A stretch of 34,673 bases of DNA from positions 1 through 34,673 of the forward strand of contig NZ_AUCY01000036.1 of the NCBI RefSeq assembly GCF_000430005.1, given 5' to 3'. The translations under genes were made by a program, and so were the position numbers. The DNA is from Desulfovibrio cuneatus DSM 11391 (lineage in GTDB: Bacteria > Desulfobacterota > Desulfovibrionia > Desulfovibrionales > Desulfovibrionaceae). This document shows, piece by piece, positions 16,965 through 25,307 of the stretch; the stretch's first letter is position 1; each line of letters begins with the position of its first letter. The notes under the pieces were generated by a model. The model made no database searches. It saw only the letters and a program-made list of their open reading frames with translations, and had not been told where the DNA came from.

Positions 16965-19168
16965 CGTGCCCTCCAGTCTTCACGAAGAATGAACCACATA
17001 TCCTTAGAGAGCTGGAATTCAAGTGTTTTAATACCTCTATCCGTTGTTCCCTTAGCATCGCGGTATATTTGCGTCATTACCGCTTTGGCCTTGTCTTTGG
17101 TGACGCTGATTTCTACATTTTGCAATAAAATTTTCCCAGGCCGCAACTTTCTCCACAAGGCATCCTTTTGCTGGCGAATAGCTTTTGCCCCAGTGCGCCC
17201 ACCCTGCTCTGCGTTGTCGTCGTAAAACTGCATGTACAAATCAAGGTCGGCCTGTTCCCAGGCACCGCGCCATTCTTCCACCGTTTCAAAAACAGAAATC
17301 ATGAGCAGTTCGTCGCTGCTAACGGCCTCTGCTTTTTGTGCAGCAGGCTCACCCACAGGCTGCGCAGCAGGGGTCGTCCGTTCCCCACGTTCTGCTCGCA
17401 CAGTGCCGGCCTCCTGGGCTGTTGGCTGCGGGGCAGTTTCTTCCGGCACGGGCTGGGGTTCTTCGGTTGCCACCTTCCCATCAGGCTCTATGGCCGGGGG
17501 GGCATCCTGTTGGGCTGCGGTTGATTCTGGTTCGGGCTTTTGGGGAATCATGCCTATGGCCAGGCGCTCACCTTCCGGGGTTGCACTGTCAGAAGAGGCC
17601 GTAGTGGCTTCAACAGCAGGCGCGGTAAATTCTTTCTCTGGCAAAGCGGCAGCATGGGTTGCATCGGAAACCGTGTTGCTTGGCCCTGTAGCCATGAGCA
17701 CAGGGGCCACGGTACTGGCACCCCCCAAACGCTGGGAAGGTAACGCAGGGGGCAAAGAAAGCGCTGCCACGGTATGCCCGGCACCAGTAATGGCTGGTGG
17801 TGCAAGGGCAGGGCTGGCAGCGGGGGAAGATGCAGGCATTGCCGCCATAAGGGAGGCTTGCTCGGCAACAGGTACAGCCTGCACAAATGGTTCTAACAGG
17901 CCTTTGTCATACAGTTGCAGGGCAAGCAGTGGCTTGGCAAGGGGGCCTTCCGGCGCGGCAGGCCCCACCTGTTGGGTGCTTGAGGCAAGCACAGGCAAGG
18001 GGGCCGGGCCTTCTTGCACAGCGTCTTGTGGGGCAGCATCCCTTTCTGGGCCAGCCTGTTCCAGGGTGGCTTCTGCCAGGGGCACGGCCTGTTCTTCGCT
18101 TTTCAGTTCCGGCTGGCTTGGGGGGCTGGCGGGTTCCGCATCTGCCAGGGCAGAACCGGTGGAAAGCCCCGGCAACCATTCCATACCCACAATAACATAC
18201 TGCCCCTTGGCATTTTGGCGCCAATACAGGCGGCGTACCCCTTCGGTACTCAGGTTGGGGGCCTGGTAATCCTGGTAAAACCACGTAACCCAATATCCCG
18301 GCCCTTTCAGGGCCTGCACATCGTGCACCCTGTTTTTTATCCAGGGTAACATTTTAAACAAGCGTTCTTTTTGTGTCTGAAAACGGGAAAAAGACTCACC
18401 TTGGGCTTTGGAGTAGGCATCTGCATCATAAAAGCTGAACAAAGCGGGGGAGCGGTCTGCCCAGGCCTTGGCCCACTTTTGCACATTGTCCACCAGGTGG
18501 CGCGCTGTGGCTTCATCTTCCGGCAGGCCTTTGCCGGTGTGGGCAAAGCTGGAACTTAAGGCCACAGGCGTGCCTGCGGGCAAAAACTGCCCAAGCCCGC
18601 CAAGGTCGTCGTTGTTCATGGCAACGCACCCCTGGGTAAGGAGTGGGCTTATGGTTTCACCGCGCCCATGAATCCAGATACCGTACCCTGTTTTTCCCCG
18701 CAGTTTGTCCACCGGGTTGGGGTAGTTCAGGGTGTAGGCTTCTTTGCCATACTTGGCGTAATCCAGCCCCGAATTTACGTGGCTGACGACAAAATAAATA
18801 CCTTCAGGGGTTTTCAGGTCACCCTGGTTCTGCTTGTCGCCCATGCGCTGCCCGGTGGTACACACATAGGTACCATCTTGGCTTAACTGATTTTTTTGGG
18901 AAAATACGAAAAGCTGCTGTTTGTCTTTATCTACAGCAATAAGGCGGGGGGGCATGGCAGAATGGCTGCCCACAATGGCTTGCCACATGCCTGGGGCGGC
19001 GGTTTCGGAAATGGCATGGCCAACTGGAGGCAGGGCGCACAGCAAGAAAAGTGAAGACAACAACACACATACAAAAGCAGCAGCCACAGGGAAAGGCATA
19101 CACCTGCAAGGAAAACAGAATACTGCATGCAACGGCCTTCTTTGCCGAAAAAACGCACTATTGCTCAT
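16961..19168 (-). CDS. L,D-transpeptidase (YkuD) with two NTF2-like domains
   Basis: A 735-aa exported protein. After a signal/anchor segment (hydrophobic about residues 26-47, possible cleavage after GHA) comes a YkuD L,D-transpeptidase domain (about 74-206) with the IWIHGRGE...TQGCVAMNN active site (His168, catalytic Cys181). Such enzymes form 3-3 cross-links or attach proteins to peptidoglycan. Residues about 222-334 look like an NTF2/Cds6-type domain (KWAKAW...FYDADAY...YWVTWFYQDY), then a long Pro/Ala/Glu linker (about 336-620), then a second such domain (WRGAWEQADLDLYMQFYDD to the end). The start is uncertain: the ATG at 19168 has a poor ribosome site, and an ATG at 19099 would begin closer to the signal peptide. 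Coupled to the following membrane protein gene. Confidence 0.88.
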   Translation of the reverse strand: MSNSAFFRQRRPLHAVFCFPCRCMPFPVAAAFVCVLLSSLFLLCALPPVGHAISETAAPGMWQAIVGSHSAMPPRLIAVDKDKQQLFVFSQKNQLSQDGTYVCTTGQRMGDKQNQGDLKTPEGIYFVVSHVNSGLDYAKYGKEAYTLNYPNPVDKLRGKTGYGIWIHGRGETISPLLTQGCVAMNNDDLGGLGQFLPAGTPVALSSSFAHTGKGLPEDEATARHLVDNVQKWAKAWADRSPALFSFYDADAYSKAQGESFSRFQTQKERLFKMLPWIKNRVHDVQALKGPGYWVTWFYQDYQAPNLSTEGVRRLYWRQNAKGQYVIVGMEWLPGLSTGSALADAEPASPPSQPELKSEEQAVPLAEATLEQAGPERDAAPQDAVQEGPAPLPVLASSTQQVGPAAPEGPLAKPLLALQLYDKGLLEPFVQAVPVAEQASLMAAMPASSPAASPALAPPAITGAGHTVAALSLPPALPSQRLGGASTVAPVLMATGPSNTVSDATHAAALPEKEFTAPAVEATTASSDSATPEGERLAIGMIPQKPEPESTAAQQDAPPAIEPDGKVATEEPQPVPEETAPQPTAQEAGTVRAERGERTTPAAQPVGEPAAQKAEAVSSDELLMISVFETVEEWRGAWEQADLDLYMQFYDDNAEQGGRTGAKAIRQQKDALWRKLRPGKILLQNVEISVTKDKAKAVMTQIYRDAKGTTDRGIKTLEFQLSKDMWFILREDWRAR

Positions 19169-19630
19169 GAGGGCTCGTAGGGTTGCGGGTGTTTACCCCT
19201 GGTTGGCGGGTAGCTGCGTACACCCGGTGTTGTTACACACCACGCCCCAGAACTTGCCGGGTGCGTATGCCTTCGGAAAACACAATTATGAGTATGCCCA
19301 ATGAACTGTGGCATGCCTACTGCACTGCGTGCAAAGTTGCCTGTAGCGCAAACAAAAGCAGACTCTTTCCGCCCTGTGGAACAGTAAGAAAAGAGCGAAA
19401 GCCATGTAACCCAGGTTGCAGCAATGGCATTTGTCAAAAAAAACGCCACAACTAGTAAGCCAGATAACATTTACCCTTGCTGCTGTGCAAGCATTTTAGG
19501 AGCAGCATGTAATTACGTCAAGCGTCCAGCCTTCAGGCCACGCTGTGCCAGTGTGCCTAGGGTGCATTCTGCACGTGGAGAAAGAATTTCAGAGGGTTGT
19601 AAAACAACCAGTGATTACATGAGCGTTTCC
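19169..19630. other. 462-bp gap between pyrE and the L,D-transpeptidase
   Basis: No supported gene. It must hold the promoter of the transpeptidase operon (minus) and the end of the pyrE transcript. A small GGTTGT-aaa-ACAACC hairpin at 19595-19609 follows pyrE without a good T-run, and GAGCGTTTCCTTA at 19620-19632, at the pyrE stop, resembles the right end of the large hairpin family. A plus-strand frame at 19183-19455 has no ribosome site and no recognisable protein. Confidence 0.4.
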
Positions 19631-20203
19631 TTACTTTTTGCCAAGGGCAACAAGCTCGCTCCTGGTAAAAATAGCGCCCACAGGATAACCCGCAGCCTGC
19701 ACAGCTTCAGCCCCGCCTTCTTCGCGGTTCAAAATGCACAGCACGCTACGTACTACCAGCCCGGCTTCTTCCAGGCGGGCACAGGCACGCAGGGCGGAAC
19801 CGCCAGTGCTCAGCACGTCTTCCACCACCAGCACGTGGTCGCCTTTTTTGACGTTGGCAAGACCTTCCACTGCGCGGGCAGTGCCGTGGCCTTTCACTTC
19901 TTTGCGCACAATAAGGCCGGGCAGTTGGCGGCCCGTTGCATAGGCAGCCAGGGAAGTGGCAGTAATAAGCGGGTCTGCCCCCATGGTCATGCCACCCACA
20001 GCCACAATGCTGTCATCGGCGATCATGGAAAACAGCAGGCTGCCAATTAAAAAAGCCCCTTCGGCATGGAGGGAACTTTGGCGGCAATCAAAATAGTAGT
20101 CGCTTTTGCGCCCGGAAGTAAGGGTGAAATCGCCTTCCATATAGGATTTTTCAAACAAAATACGGGCCAGGCGCTTTTTTGCATCTTGTACGATTATAGA
20201 CAT
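19631..20203 (-). CDS. pyrE: Orotate phosphoribosyltransferase
   Basis: A 190-aa enzyme of pyrimidine synthesis that joins orotate and PRPP to give orotidine monophosphate. The PRPP-binding motif is VLVVEDVLSTGGSALR (about residues 124-139); FTLTSGRKSDYYFDCR near residue 27 and the IVRKEVKGHGT catalytic loop are also typical. The ATG at 20203 is preceded by AAGGAG at ideal spacing; the open frame continues upstream to 20521 only by chance inside purB. It lies 85 bp downstream of purB on the same strand, giving a small nucleotide-synthesis cluster. Confidence 0.95.
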   Translation of the reverse strand: MSIIVQDAKKRLARILFEKSYMEGDFTLTSGRKSDYYFDCRQSSLHAEGAFLIGSLLFSMIADDSIVAVGGMTMGADPLITATSLAAYATGRQLPGLIVRKEVKGHGTARAVEGLANVKKGDHVLVVEDVLSTGGSALRACARLEEAGLVVRSVLCILNREEGGAEAVQAAGYPVGAIFTRSELVALGKK

Positions 20204-20288
20204 AATCTCTCCTTTGAGAGTTAGGGAAACCAGTGCTTCCTTAGGGCAATACCCTGCACTGACGTTTTGGGGAATGCTATGAAAGTGC

Positions 20289-21596
20289 TTAGTCTGTCTT
20301 TCCCCCAAACACACGGGAAAAAATCTGGTCTTCATACACCAGGAAGCTGGCGGGGTTGAACAGCTCGTCCATTTTTTCCCCGGTAAGCCGCGTTTGCATG
20401 GCAGCGTCGGCCCGCACCAGTTCAGGAAACGAAGTACGTGTTTCCCAGCTTTGCATGGCAAGGCGCTGTACCAGGGCATAGGCTTCCTGTCGGGGCATGC
20501 GGGCTTCTTCCATAAGGGCATGCAGTACCCGCTGGGAAAAGAACAGCCCGTAAGAGCCCATGAGGTTGCGCTGCATATTTTCCGGCAACACCCGCAGGTT
20601 CTTCACCAGGCTGGTAAGGCGGTGTAAAATGTAGTCCATGAGGATGGTGGAGTCTGGCATTATCACCCGCTCCACAGAAGAATGGCTGATGTCACGTTCA
20701 TGCCACAGGGCCATGTTTTCCATGGCGGCCAGCGCGTTGGAACGTACAAGGCGGGCAAGGCCTGTCATGTTTTCGGCAGAAATGGGATTTTTTTTGTGGG
20801 GCATGGCAGAAGAACCTTTTTGGCCTTTGCCAAAACCTTCTTCCACTTCCAGCACTTCAGTGCGTTGCAGGTGGCGCAGTTCTACACACAGGCGCTCAAC
20901 CCCGCCAGCGGCAAGGGCCAGGGCGGTAAAGTAGTGGGCGTGCCTGTCGCGCTGAATAATTTGGGTGGAAACCGGGTCTACCTGCAAGCCAAGGCGGGCA
21001 CAGGCAGCCTTTTCCACAGCCGGGGTGAGCATGGTGTAGGTGCCCACAGCGCCGGAAATTTTGCCCACGCGCATGCCTTCCACCGCAGCAGCAAAGCGCT
21101 CCCGGTGGCGAACAAATTCCGCATAAAAGCCGGCCATTTTCAGGCCAAAGCTGGTGGGTTCCGCATGCACGCCGTGGGTTCTGCCAATGCACAATACGCC
21201 TTTATGCTGCCTGGCAATGCCAGCCAGCACGTCCAGCAGGGCATCAAACCCCTGCAAAATAAGGGTGCCAGCACGCACCAGCAGGAGGGCACCCGCGGTG
21301 TCCACAATGTCGGAAGACGTACACCCAATATGGATGAAGCGGGCCGCAGGGCCCACCTTTTCTTCCAGCGCCGTTAAAAACGCAATAACGTCATGGCGCG
21401 TCACTTCTTCAATTTCCAGCACCCTGTCCACATCTATAGCGGCCTTTGCCTTAATTTCGGCAAGGCTTGCGGCATCAATAACGCCCGCTTCTGCCCAGGC
21501 TTCACACACCGCCAGTTCCACCTCAAGCCAGGTGTGCAGGCGGCGCTCCAGGGTCCAAAGTGCGCCCATTTCCGGGCGGGTGTAGCGTTCTATCAT
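20289..21596 (-). CDS. purB: Adenylosuccinate lyase
   Basis: A 435-aa enzyme of purine synthesis acting twice: on SAICAR and on adenylosuccinate, releasing fumarate each time. The fumarase/aspartase superfamily signature SSAMPHKKNPISAENMTGL is clear; HIGCTSSDIVDTAGALLL and GRTHGVHAEPTSFGLK hold the other active-site regions. Length fits the bacterial PurB of about 430 aa. The ATG at 21596 starts the usual MIERYTRPEMGALW N-terminus, yet no Shine-Dalgarno sequence is visible in the bases just upstream (AAAACACACC). Lies upstream of pyrE. Confidence 0.96.
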   Translation of the reverse strand: MIERYTRPEMGALWTLERRLHTWLEVELAVCEAWAEAGVIDAASLAEIKAKAAIDVDRVLEIEEVTRHDVIAFLTALEEKVGPAARFIHIGCTSSDIVDTAGALLLVRAGTLILQGFDALLDVLAGIARQHKGVLCIGRTHGVHAEPTSFGLKMAGFYAEFVRHRERFAAAVEGMRVGKISGAVGTYTMLTPAVEKAACARLGLQVDPVSTQIIQRDRHAHYFTALALAAGGVERLCVELRHLQRTEVLEVEEGFGKGQKGSSAMPHKKNPISAENMTGLARLVRSNALAAMENMALWHERDISHSSVERVIMPDSTILMDYILHRLTSLVKNLRVLPENMQRNLMGSYGLFFSQRVLHALMEEARMPRQEAYALVQRLAMQSWETRTSFPELVRADAAMQTRLTGEKMDELFNPASFLVYEDQIFSRVFGGKTD

Positions 21597-21696
21597 GGTG
21601 TGTGTTTTGGGGGCTAGAAGGTGAAAAGATACGCTTTTGCTGCACCAGGGTCATGCCCCGGCCTGCACCTGGGGAAACACTGATGTAATGGCACTC

Positions 21697-21760
21697 GGGA
21701 AGCGCTCAGCTATTTCGTTTGGCGAGGTAAGGCTGCCAAACGGAATAAACAGCGTTTCCC
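21697..21760. repeat. Large hairpin family H, minimal copy
   Basis: GGGAAGCGCT (21697-21706) pairs with AGCGTTTCCC (21751-21760) and TATTTCGTTTGGC (21711-21723) with GCCAAACGGAATA (21735-21747), each with a single wobble-type difference. The loop is only 11 nt. The right arm abuts the stop codon of the zinc ribbon gene. Longer members occur at 22295-22494 and 29455-29578. Confidence 0.9.
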
Positions 21761-22101
21761 TAGGTGGCAGGCGTCGCCTTGGCAGGAGCTTCTGCCTTGG
21801 CCACTGGGGCAGCAGGTACAACCGCAGGTGCCGGGGCAGCCGGGGCACTGGCATCAGTGGAAGCGGCTGGGGCTTCCGCCGCGGGGCTGGCCGCATTTTC
21901 CTTGGGGGCGTTCTTGTGGGAACCATATTCCGTAACGTACCAGCCTTCCCCTTTCAGGGCAAAACTGGTTTGCGACATAATGCGCTGTGAAGTGCCATGG
22001 CAAATGGGGCACGGATGCGTTGCCTCCTGTGGCTCCACATGCTTGCACCATTCTTCAAAAATTTGCTGGCAATCATTGCAGCGGTATTCGTAAATTGGCA
22101 T
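21760..22101 (-). CDS. FmdB family zinc ribbon protein
   Basis: A 113-aa protein. The N-terminus MPIYEYRCNDC with a later CPIC forms the CxxC...CxxC zinc ribbon of the FmdB/CxxC_CXXC_SSSS family, a putative regulatory protein family of unclear role. Residues after about 70 form a low-complexity Ala/Pro tail. The ATG at 22101 has GGAGAAATTC upstream; the longer frame to 22167 is not family-like. The stop codon lies on the edge of a hairpin repeat. Function cannot be stated beyond probable nucleic-acid or protein binding. Confidence 0.88.
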   Translation of the reverse strand: MPIYEYRCNDCQQIFEEWCKHVEPQEATHPCPICHGTSQRIMSQTSFALKGEGWYVTEYGSHKNAPKENAASPAAEAPAASTDASAPAAPAPAVVPAAPVAKAEAPAKATPAT

Positions 22102-22294
22102 GAATTTCTCCAAAAAGCAAAAAAACACACTCCGAGAGCAGACCCCCTTTTCACACCATTGCTGCAAAGGAAATCTGCTCTAAAAGCGTTTCAATAAACA
22201 CCTATGCTGCATACCCCAAAATTGTGGGGAAAGGCACAACGAAACCAAAGAAATAATAAATTGCACCTTGGCAAGAAATCCGTTGCGACCCCAT

Positions 22295-22494
22295 GAAAAT
22301 TTCAGTTTTTTCGTTTGGCAAGGCACAAGTTTTTTTGAAGCAGGAGTGACAATTCCGCAGGAAAGCGGAATTGGGAACCACCCGCAGGGCGGAAGCCGAA
22401 GGCCGAGGCCCAGGACGGGCCGAGTCAACTCTTCCGTCCTCGACTGCTTAAAAAAAACGAAGTAACGCCGCCAAACGGAATAAATGAAATTTTC
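22295..22494. repeat. Large hairpin family H, 200-bp copy
   Basis: GAAAATTTCA (22295-22304) pairs exactly with TGAAATTTTC (22485-22494). CGTTTGGC pairs with GCCAAACG, and a second stem GTTTTTTT.AAGCAG pairs with CTGCTT.AAAAAAA. The interior has further hairpins, including CAATTCCGC-aggaaa-GCGGAATTG at about 22350-22374. It lies between the zinc ribbon gene and the 35-aa gene. The outer arms differ in sequence from the other copies but remain complementary. Confidence 0.88.
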
Positions 22495-22602
22495 CTAAGC
22501 TTTGGCAGCCTTGGCTTCTTTGATCCGCACCTTAAGGCGCTCTGCACGACGCTTGCGTCTGCGATCCAGTTCTTTCGAGCGTTCTTTTCTTTTTTGGCTC
22601 AT
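22495..22602 (-). CDS. 35-aa highly basic small protein
   Basis: A short ORF: MSQKRKERSKELDRRRKRRA followed by ERLKVRIKEAKAAKA. It begins with ATG at 22602 behind a perfect AAGGAG at 7-8 bases, and ends in TAG at 22495 on the edge of the large hairpin repeat. Nearly half the residues are Lys or Arg and the whole chain looks like one amphipathic helix, suggesting RNA, DNA or ribosome binding. I do not recognise a named family; it recalls other tiny basic ribosome-associated proteins only in composition. The strong ribosome site and codon-like composition argue that it is a real gene. It is isolated, with 259 bp of open space upstream toward the larE start region. Confidence 0.7.
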   Translation of the reverse strand: MSQKRKERSKELDRRRKRRAERLKVRIKEAKAAKA

Positions 22603-22861
22603 GAGATATCTCCTTCATAACCGTTTATAAGCGCGTATATTTACCCTTGCCAGTACAGTTTGTAAAGGGAAACACGCTGTTTCCTTTATTTCACCGCCAG
22701 GGGCAGCCTGCAATAGGCTCCACATCTACCCAAAAAGTATGTTTTTTGCTCTGGCAGCCGCCGTTACAGGTTGCACAAATTCATTTTACCATATTGTATT
22801 TATTGTGCATAAATTATTTCCGCGTGATTATGGCATACGTGTTTCCAAAGCCGCTACCTGT

Positions 22862-23818
22862 TTATGAGCTTTTTATGTCGTAATAACCGGAAAGTGCCGT
22901 TTGGCACACCAGCCCCGCAAGGGCAATGCCCAAAGGCAGCAACGCCGCCCGCACCTTCTCTTCCCACTTGGCAGGCAGGGGCACACTGGTGTGCAGCTCT
23001 GCTACAAGCAGTGGGGGAACATCCCCTGCTTGCCCGTGCGCATCAGGTTGTTCTTGCCCCCCAGGCTGCGCATGGGGGCAGCGCAGGCGCAAGCCCCCTT
23101 CTGGCCCCAGGGGTTCCAGCAGGGGGTGGAGCAGGGCGGCGAGTTGTTTTTCCCCTTCTGCCAGGGTAGCAAGCTGGGAGCAGGAAGGCACCACACCGTA
23201 GGGGAAGCGGGTAAGCAGGCACGGCGTGGCAGGCTGCTGCGCCCATTCCAGCCCAAGGGCTTGCCCCAAAACGCGCACGCTATTTTTTTCAAGGCCTGCC
23301 TCCGCCAGGGGGGAAATGATGCCAGCTTCTTGCAGGGCCTTCAGCCCTGGGCGAAAGGTTTTGATATCAGAAGCATTGGTGCCGTCACACAGGGTATACG
23401 CCCCCTGCCCTGGGGCGCCGCCAGCGGCTTCCGCATTGGCAAGCGCTTGTTGCAGCACAGCAAAAAGAGTTTTTTTACAATGGTAACAGCGCTGCGTACC
23501 ACTATTGGCAAGGTCCACAGCCTCCAGCGGAGTAAAATATACCTGAAGCAAGCGCAGGTTGTGCCGTGTAGCCCACTCTTGTGCGGCAAGGGTTTCATGC
23601 TGGGGAACATGTGGGCCATGGGCATGCACCAGCAACGGGGCCAGCCCTGCCCTGGCCGCTGTAAAGGCAAGGAAGCGGCTATCCAGCCCACCGGAAAAGG
23701 CAATGGCCAGCGGGGCCAGGGCATGCAGGCGCTGCACAAGCCCCGCATACTGGGCCTGTAAGGAAGCGGCTACACCGGGCAATGGATTTGTGCTTGCTAT
23801 GGTATTATGGCTGTTCAT
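22862..23818 (-). CDS. larE: LarE-type ATP-dependent sulfur transferase
   Basis: A 318-aa PP-loop enzyme of the LarE/ExsB-like family. LarE adenylates and thiolates the pyridinium dinucleotide in making the nickel-pincer cofactor of lactate racemase. The AIAFSGGLDSRF PP-loop is at residues 42-47. Cys111 and Cys114 (QRCYHCK) plus Cys200 (TPCLLTRFPYG) form the three-cysteine set seen in LarE homologues proposed to hold an iron-sulfur cluster and recycle sulfur, rather than giving up a single cysteine sulfur. The start at 23818 opens MNSHN; a GTG at 23878 in frame is possible but unlikely, and neither has a strong ribosome site. No larA, larB or larC is in the window, so the target cofactor or tRNA is not proven. 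Confidence 0.78.
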   Translation of the reverse strand: MNSHNTIASTNPLPGVAASLQAQYAGLVQRLHALAPLAIAFSGGLDSRFLAFTAARAGLAPLLVHAHGPHVPQHETLAAQEWATRHNLRLLQVYFTPLEAVDLANSGTQRCYHCKKTLFAVLQQALANAEAAGGAPGQGAYTLCDGTNASDIKTFRPGLKALQEAGIISPLAEAGLEKNSVRVLGQALGLEWAQQPATPCLLTRFPYGVVPSCSQLATLAEGEKQLAALLHPLLEPLGPEGGLRLRCPHAQPGGQEQPDAHGQAGDVPPLLVAELHTSVPLPAKWEEKVRAALLPLGIALAGLVCQTALSGYYDIKSS

Positions 23819-23844
23819 ACTTACAATCCGTGGCGTAATGGCGC

Positions 23845-23915
23845 TGTGGAAACACGCTGGATAAATTGAGGGAAGCACTGGTCACATTGCATTTTGGAAA
23901 CGCTCAGTTATTTCG
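23845..23915. repeat. Fragment of hairpin family H
   Basis: GGAAACGCTCAGTTATTTCG (about 23893-23912) matches the left arm of the large hairpin elements, but the expected right arm is missing; a GTGGAAACACGCTGGATAAA stretch lies upstream at about 23847. It occupies the gap between the larE-like gene and the NtrC-family regulator and is probably a decayed copy. Confidence 0.5.
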
Positions 23916-23921
23916 TTTCCA

Positions 23922-25307
23922 CTACGCTCCCTGAATATTATATAGCTTAAGCTTCTTATACAGGTAGCTGCGTTCCAGCCCAATGCTTTCCGCAAGGCGG
24001 CTGATGTTGCCGTCGCACTCTTGCAGTTTTGTTGCCAGAAAGCGTGCTTCAAAGGCACTGCGGGCCGCCTTGAAGTCTCCATCAAACGCCTCTTCAAACA
24101 AAAAGGCTCCCTCTTTGTCCACCAGGGGCATAACTTCATGAAACTCCTGGGGCAGTTGGTCCGGCGTAACTGTTTCACCGCCATACAAAATGAGCATGCG
24201 TTCCACAAAGTTTTTCAGCTCGCGCACATTGCCGGGCCAGGGGTACCGCACCAGGGCTTTTCTGGCCTGGGAAGCCAGCAAAAAAGGCGGCAAATTCAAT
24301 TCCTGGGCAAGGGTGGCGGTAAAGTAGTCGGCAAGCAGCAAAATATCGCCATCGCGTTCACGCAGGGGGGGCACTTGCAAGGGGAACACCCGCAGGCGGT
24401 AGTACAGGTCTTCCCGGAACTCCCCGGCCTGAATGGCGGCAGGTAAATCTTTGTTGGTGGCGGCAATTACCCGCACGTCGGCATGTTGGGAGCGGGAACC
24501 ACCCACCCGCTCAAAGGTTTTTTCTTGCAGAATACGCAAAATTTTGGCTTGGGTTTTCAGGCTCATGTCCCCAATTTCATCCAGAAACAGGGTGCCCTTG
24601 TGGGCCATTTCAAACTTGCCTGTTTTGGGGGCATCTGCCCCGGTAAAGGCCCCTTTTTCATGGCCAAACAACTCGCTTTCAATCAATTCTTCCGGAATGG
24701 CCGCACAGTTCAGGGCCACCAGGGGTTGGTCCTGGCGTTTGCTGCCCTGGTGCAGGGCGCGGGCCACCAGTTCTTTGCCGGTGCCATTTTCCCCGGTTAT
24801 CAGCACCGAGGTATCCAGCGGGGCCACCCTGGCTATTTGCCCGCGCAACGAAACCATTACCGGGGAAGCACCCATGGGGCCGCCGGGGTCTTCTGCTGCC
24901 AGCCGCTCGCGCAATTCGGTGTTTTCCTGCTTCAAGGCATGAAATTCCAGGGCACGCTCCACTGCCAGCAACACTTTTTCCAGGGAAAGGGGCTTTTCAA
25001 TAAAGTCGTAGGCCCCCTTTTTAATGGCTGTTACCGCCGTTTCAATGGTGCCGTGGCCGGAAATCATCAGCACAGGCAAGGCAGCAAAGCGGGTGCGCAC
25101 CACATCAAGCATGGCAAGGCCGTCCATGCCGGGCAACCAAATATCCAGAAACATCAGGTCAACGCTGTCATTTTCCAGAAAAGCCAAGCCTTCTTCAGCA
25201 CTGGCTGCCTCAAACACTGTGTGCCCTTCGTCTTCCAGGATACCACGCAAAGAAAGGCGTATGCCCTGCTCGTCATCTACAATCAGCAGCCGTTTTTGCT
25301 CCACCAT
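23922..25307 (-). CDS. Sigma-54-dependent response regulator (NtrC/NtrX-like)
   Basis: A 461-aa activator of sigma-54 promoters. The receiver domain (residues 3-118) has the acidic pocket DDE at 11-13, phospho-acceptor Asp55 and Lys105. The AAA+ domain has Walker A GENGTGKE (172-179), GAFTGA (219-224), the loop that contacts sigma-54, and LFLDEIGDM as Walker B. The C-terminal Fis-type helix-turn-helix (ISRLAESIGLERSYLYKKLK) is intact. The organisation resembles NtrX. No histidine kinase lies next to it, and 700 bp of open DNA is upstream, so its partner is elsewhere. The ATG at 25307 gives the normal MVEQKRLLIVDDE opening; AGGGA lies upstream. Which genes it controls cannot be seen. Confidence 0.93.
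   Translation of the reverse strand: MVEQKRLLIVDDEQGIRLSLRGILEDEGHTVFEAASAEEGLAFLENDSVDLMFLDIWLPGMDGLAMLDVVRTRFAALPVLMISGHGTIETAVTAIKKGAYDFIEKPLSLEKVLLAVERALEFHALKQENTELRERLAAEDPGGPMGASPVMVSLRGQIARVAPLDTSVLITGENGTGKELVARALHQGSKRQDQPLVALNCAAIPEELIESELFGHEKGAFTGADAPKTGKFEMAHKGTLFLDEIGDMSLKTQAKILRILQEKTFERVGGSRSQHADVRVIAATNKDLPAAIQAGEFREDLYYRLRVFPLQVPPLRERDGDILLLADYFTATLAQELNLPPFLLASQARKALVRYPWPGNVRELKNFVERMLILYGGETVTPDQLPQEFHEVMPLVDKEGAFLFEEAFDGDFKAARSAFEARFLATKLQECDGNISRLAESIGLERSYLYKKLKLYNIQGA

Noticed and set aside
19183-19455. Cys-rich 90-aa plus-strand frame in the pyrE-transpeptidase gap
   Set aside because: No ribosome site, no family pattern and no partner gene; probably chance.
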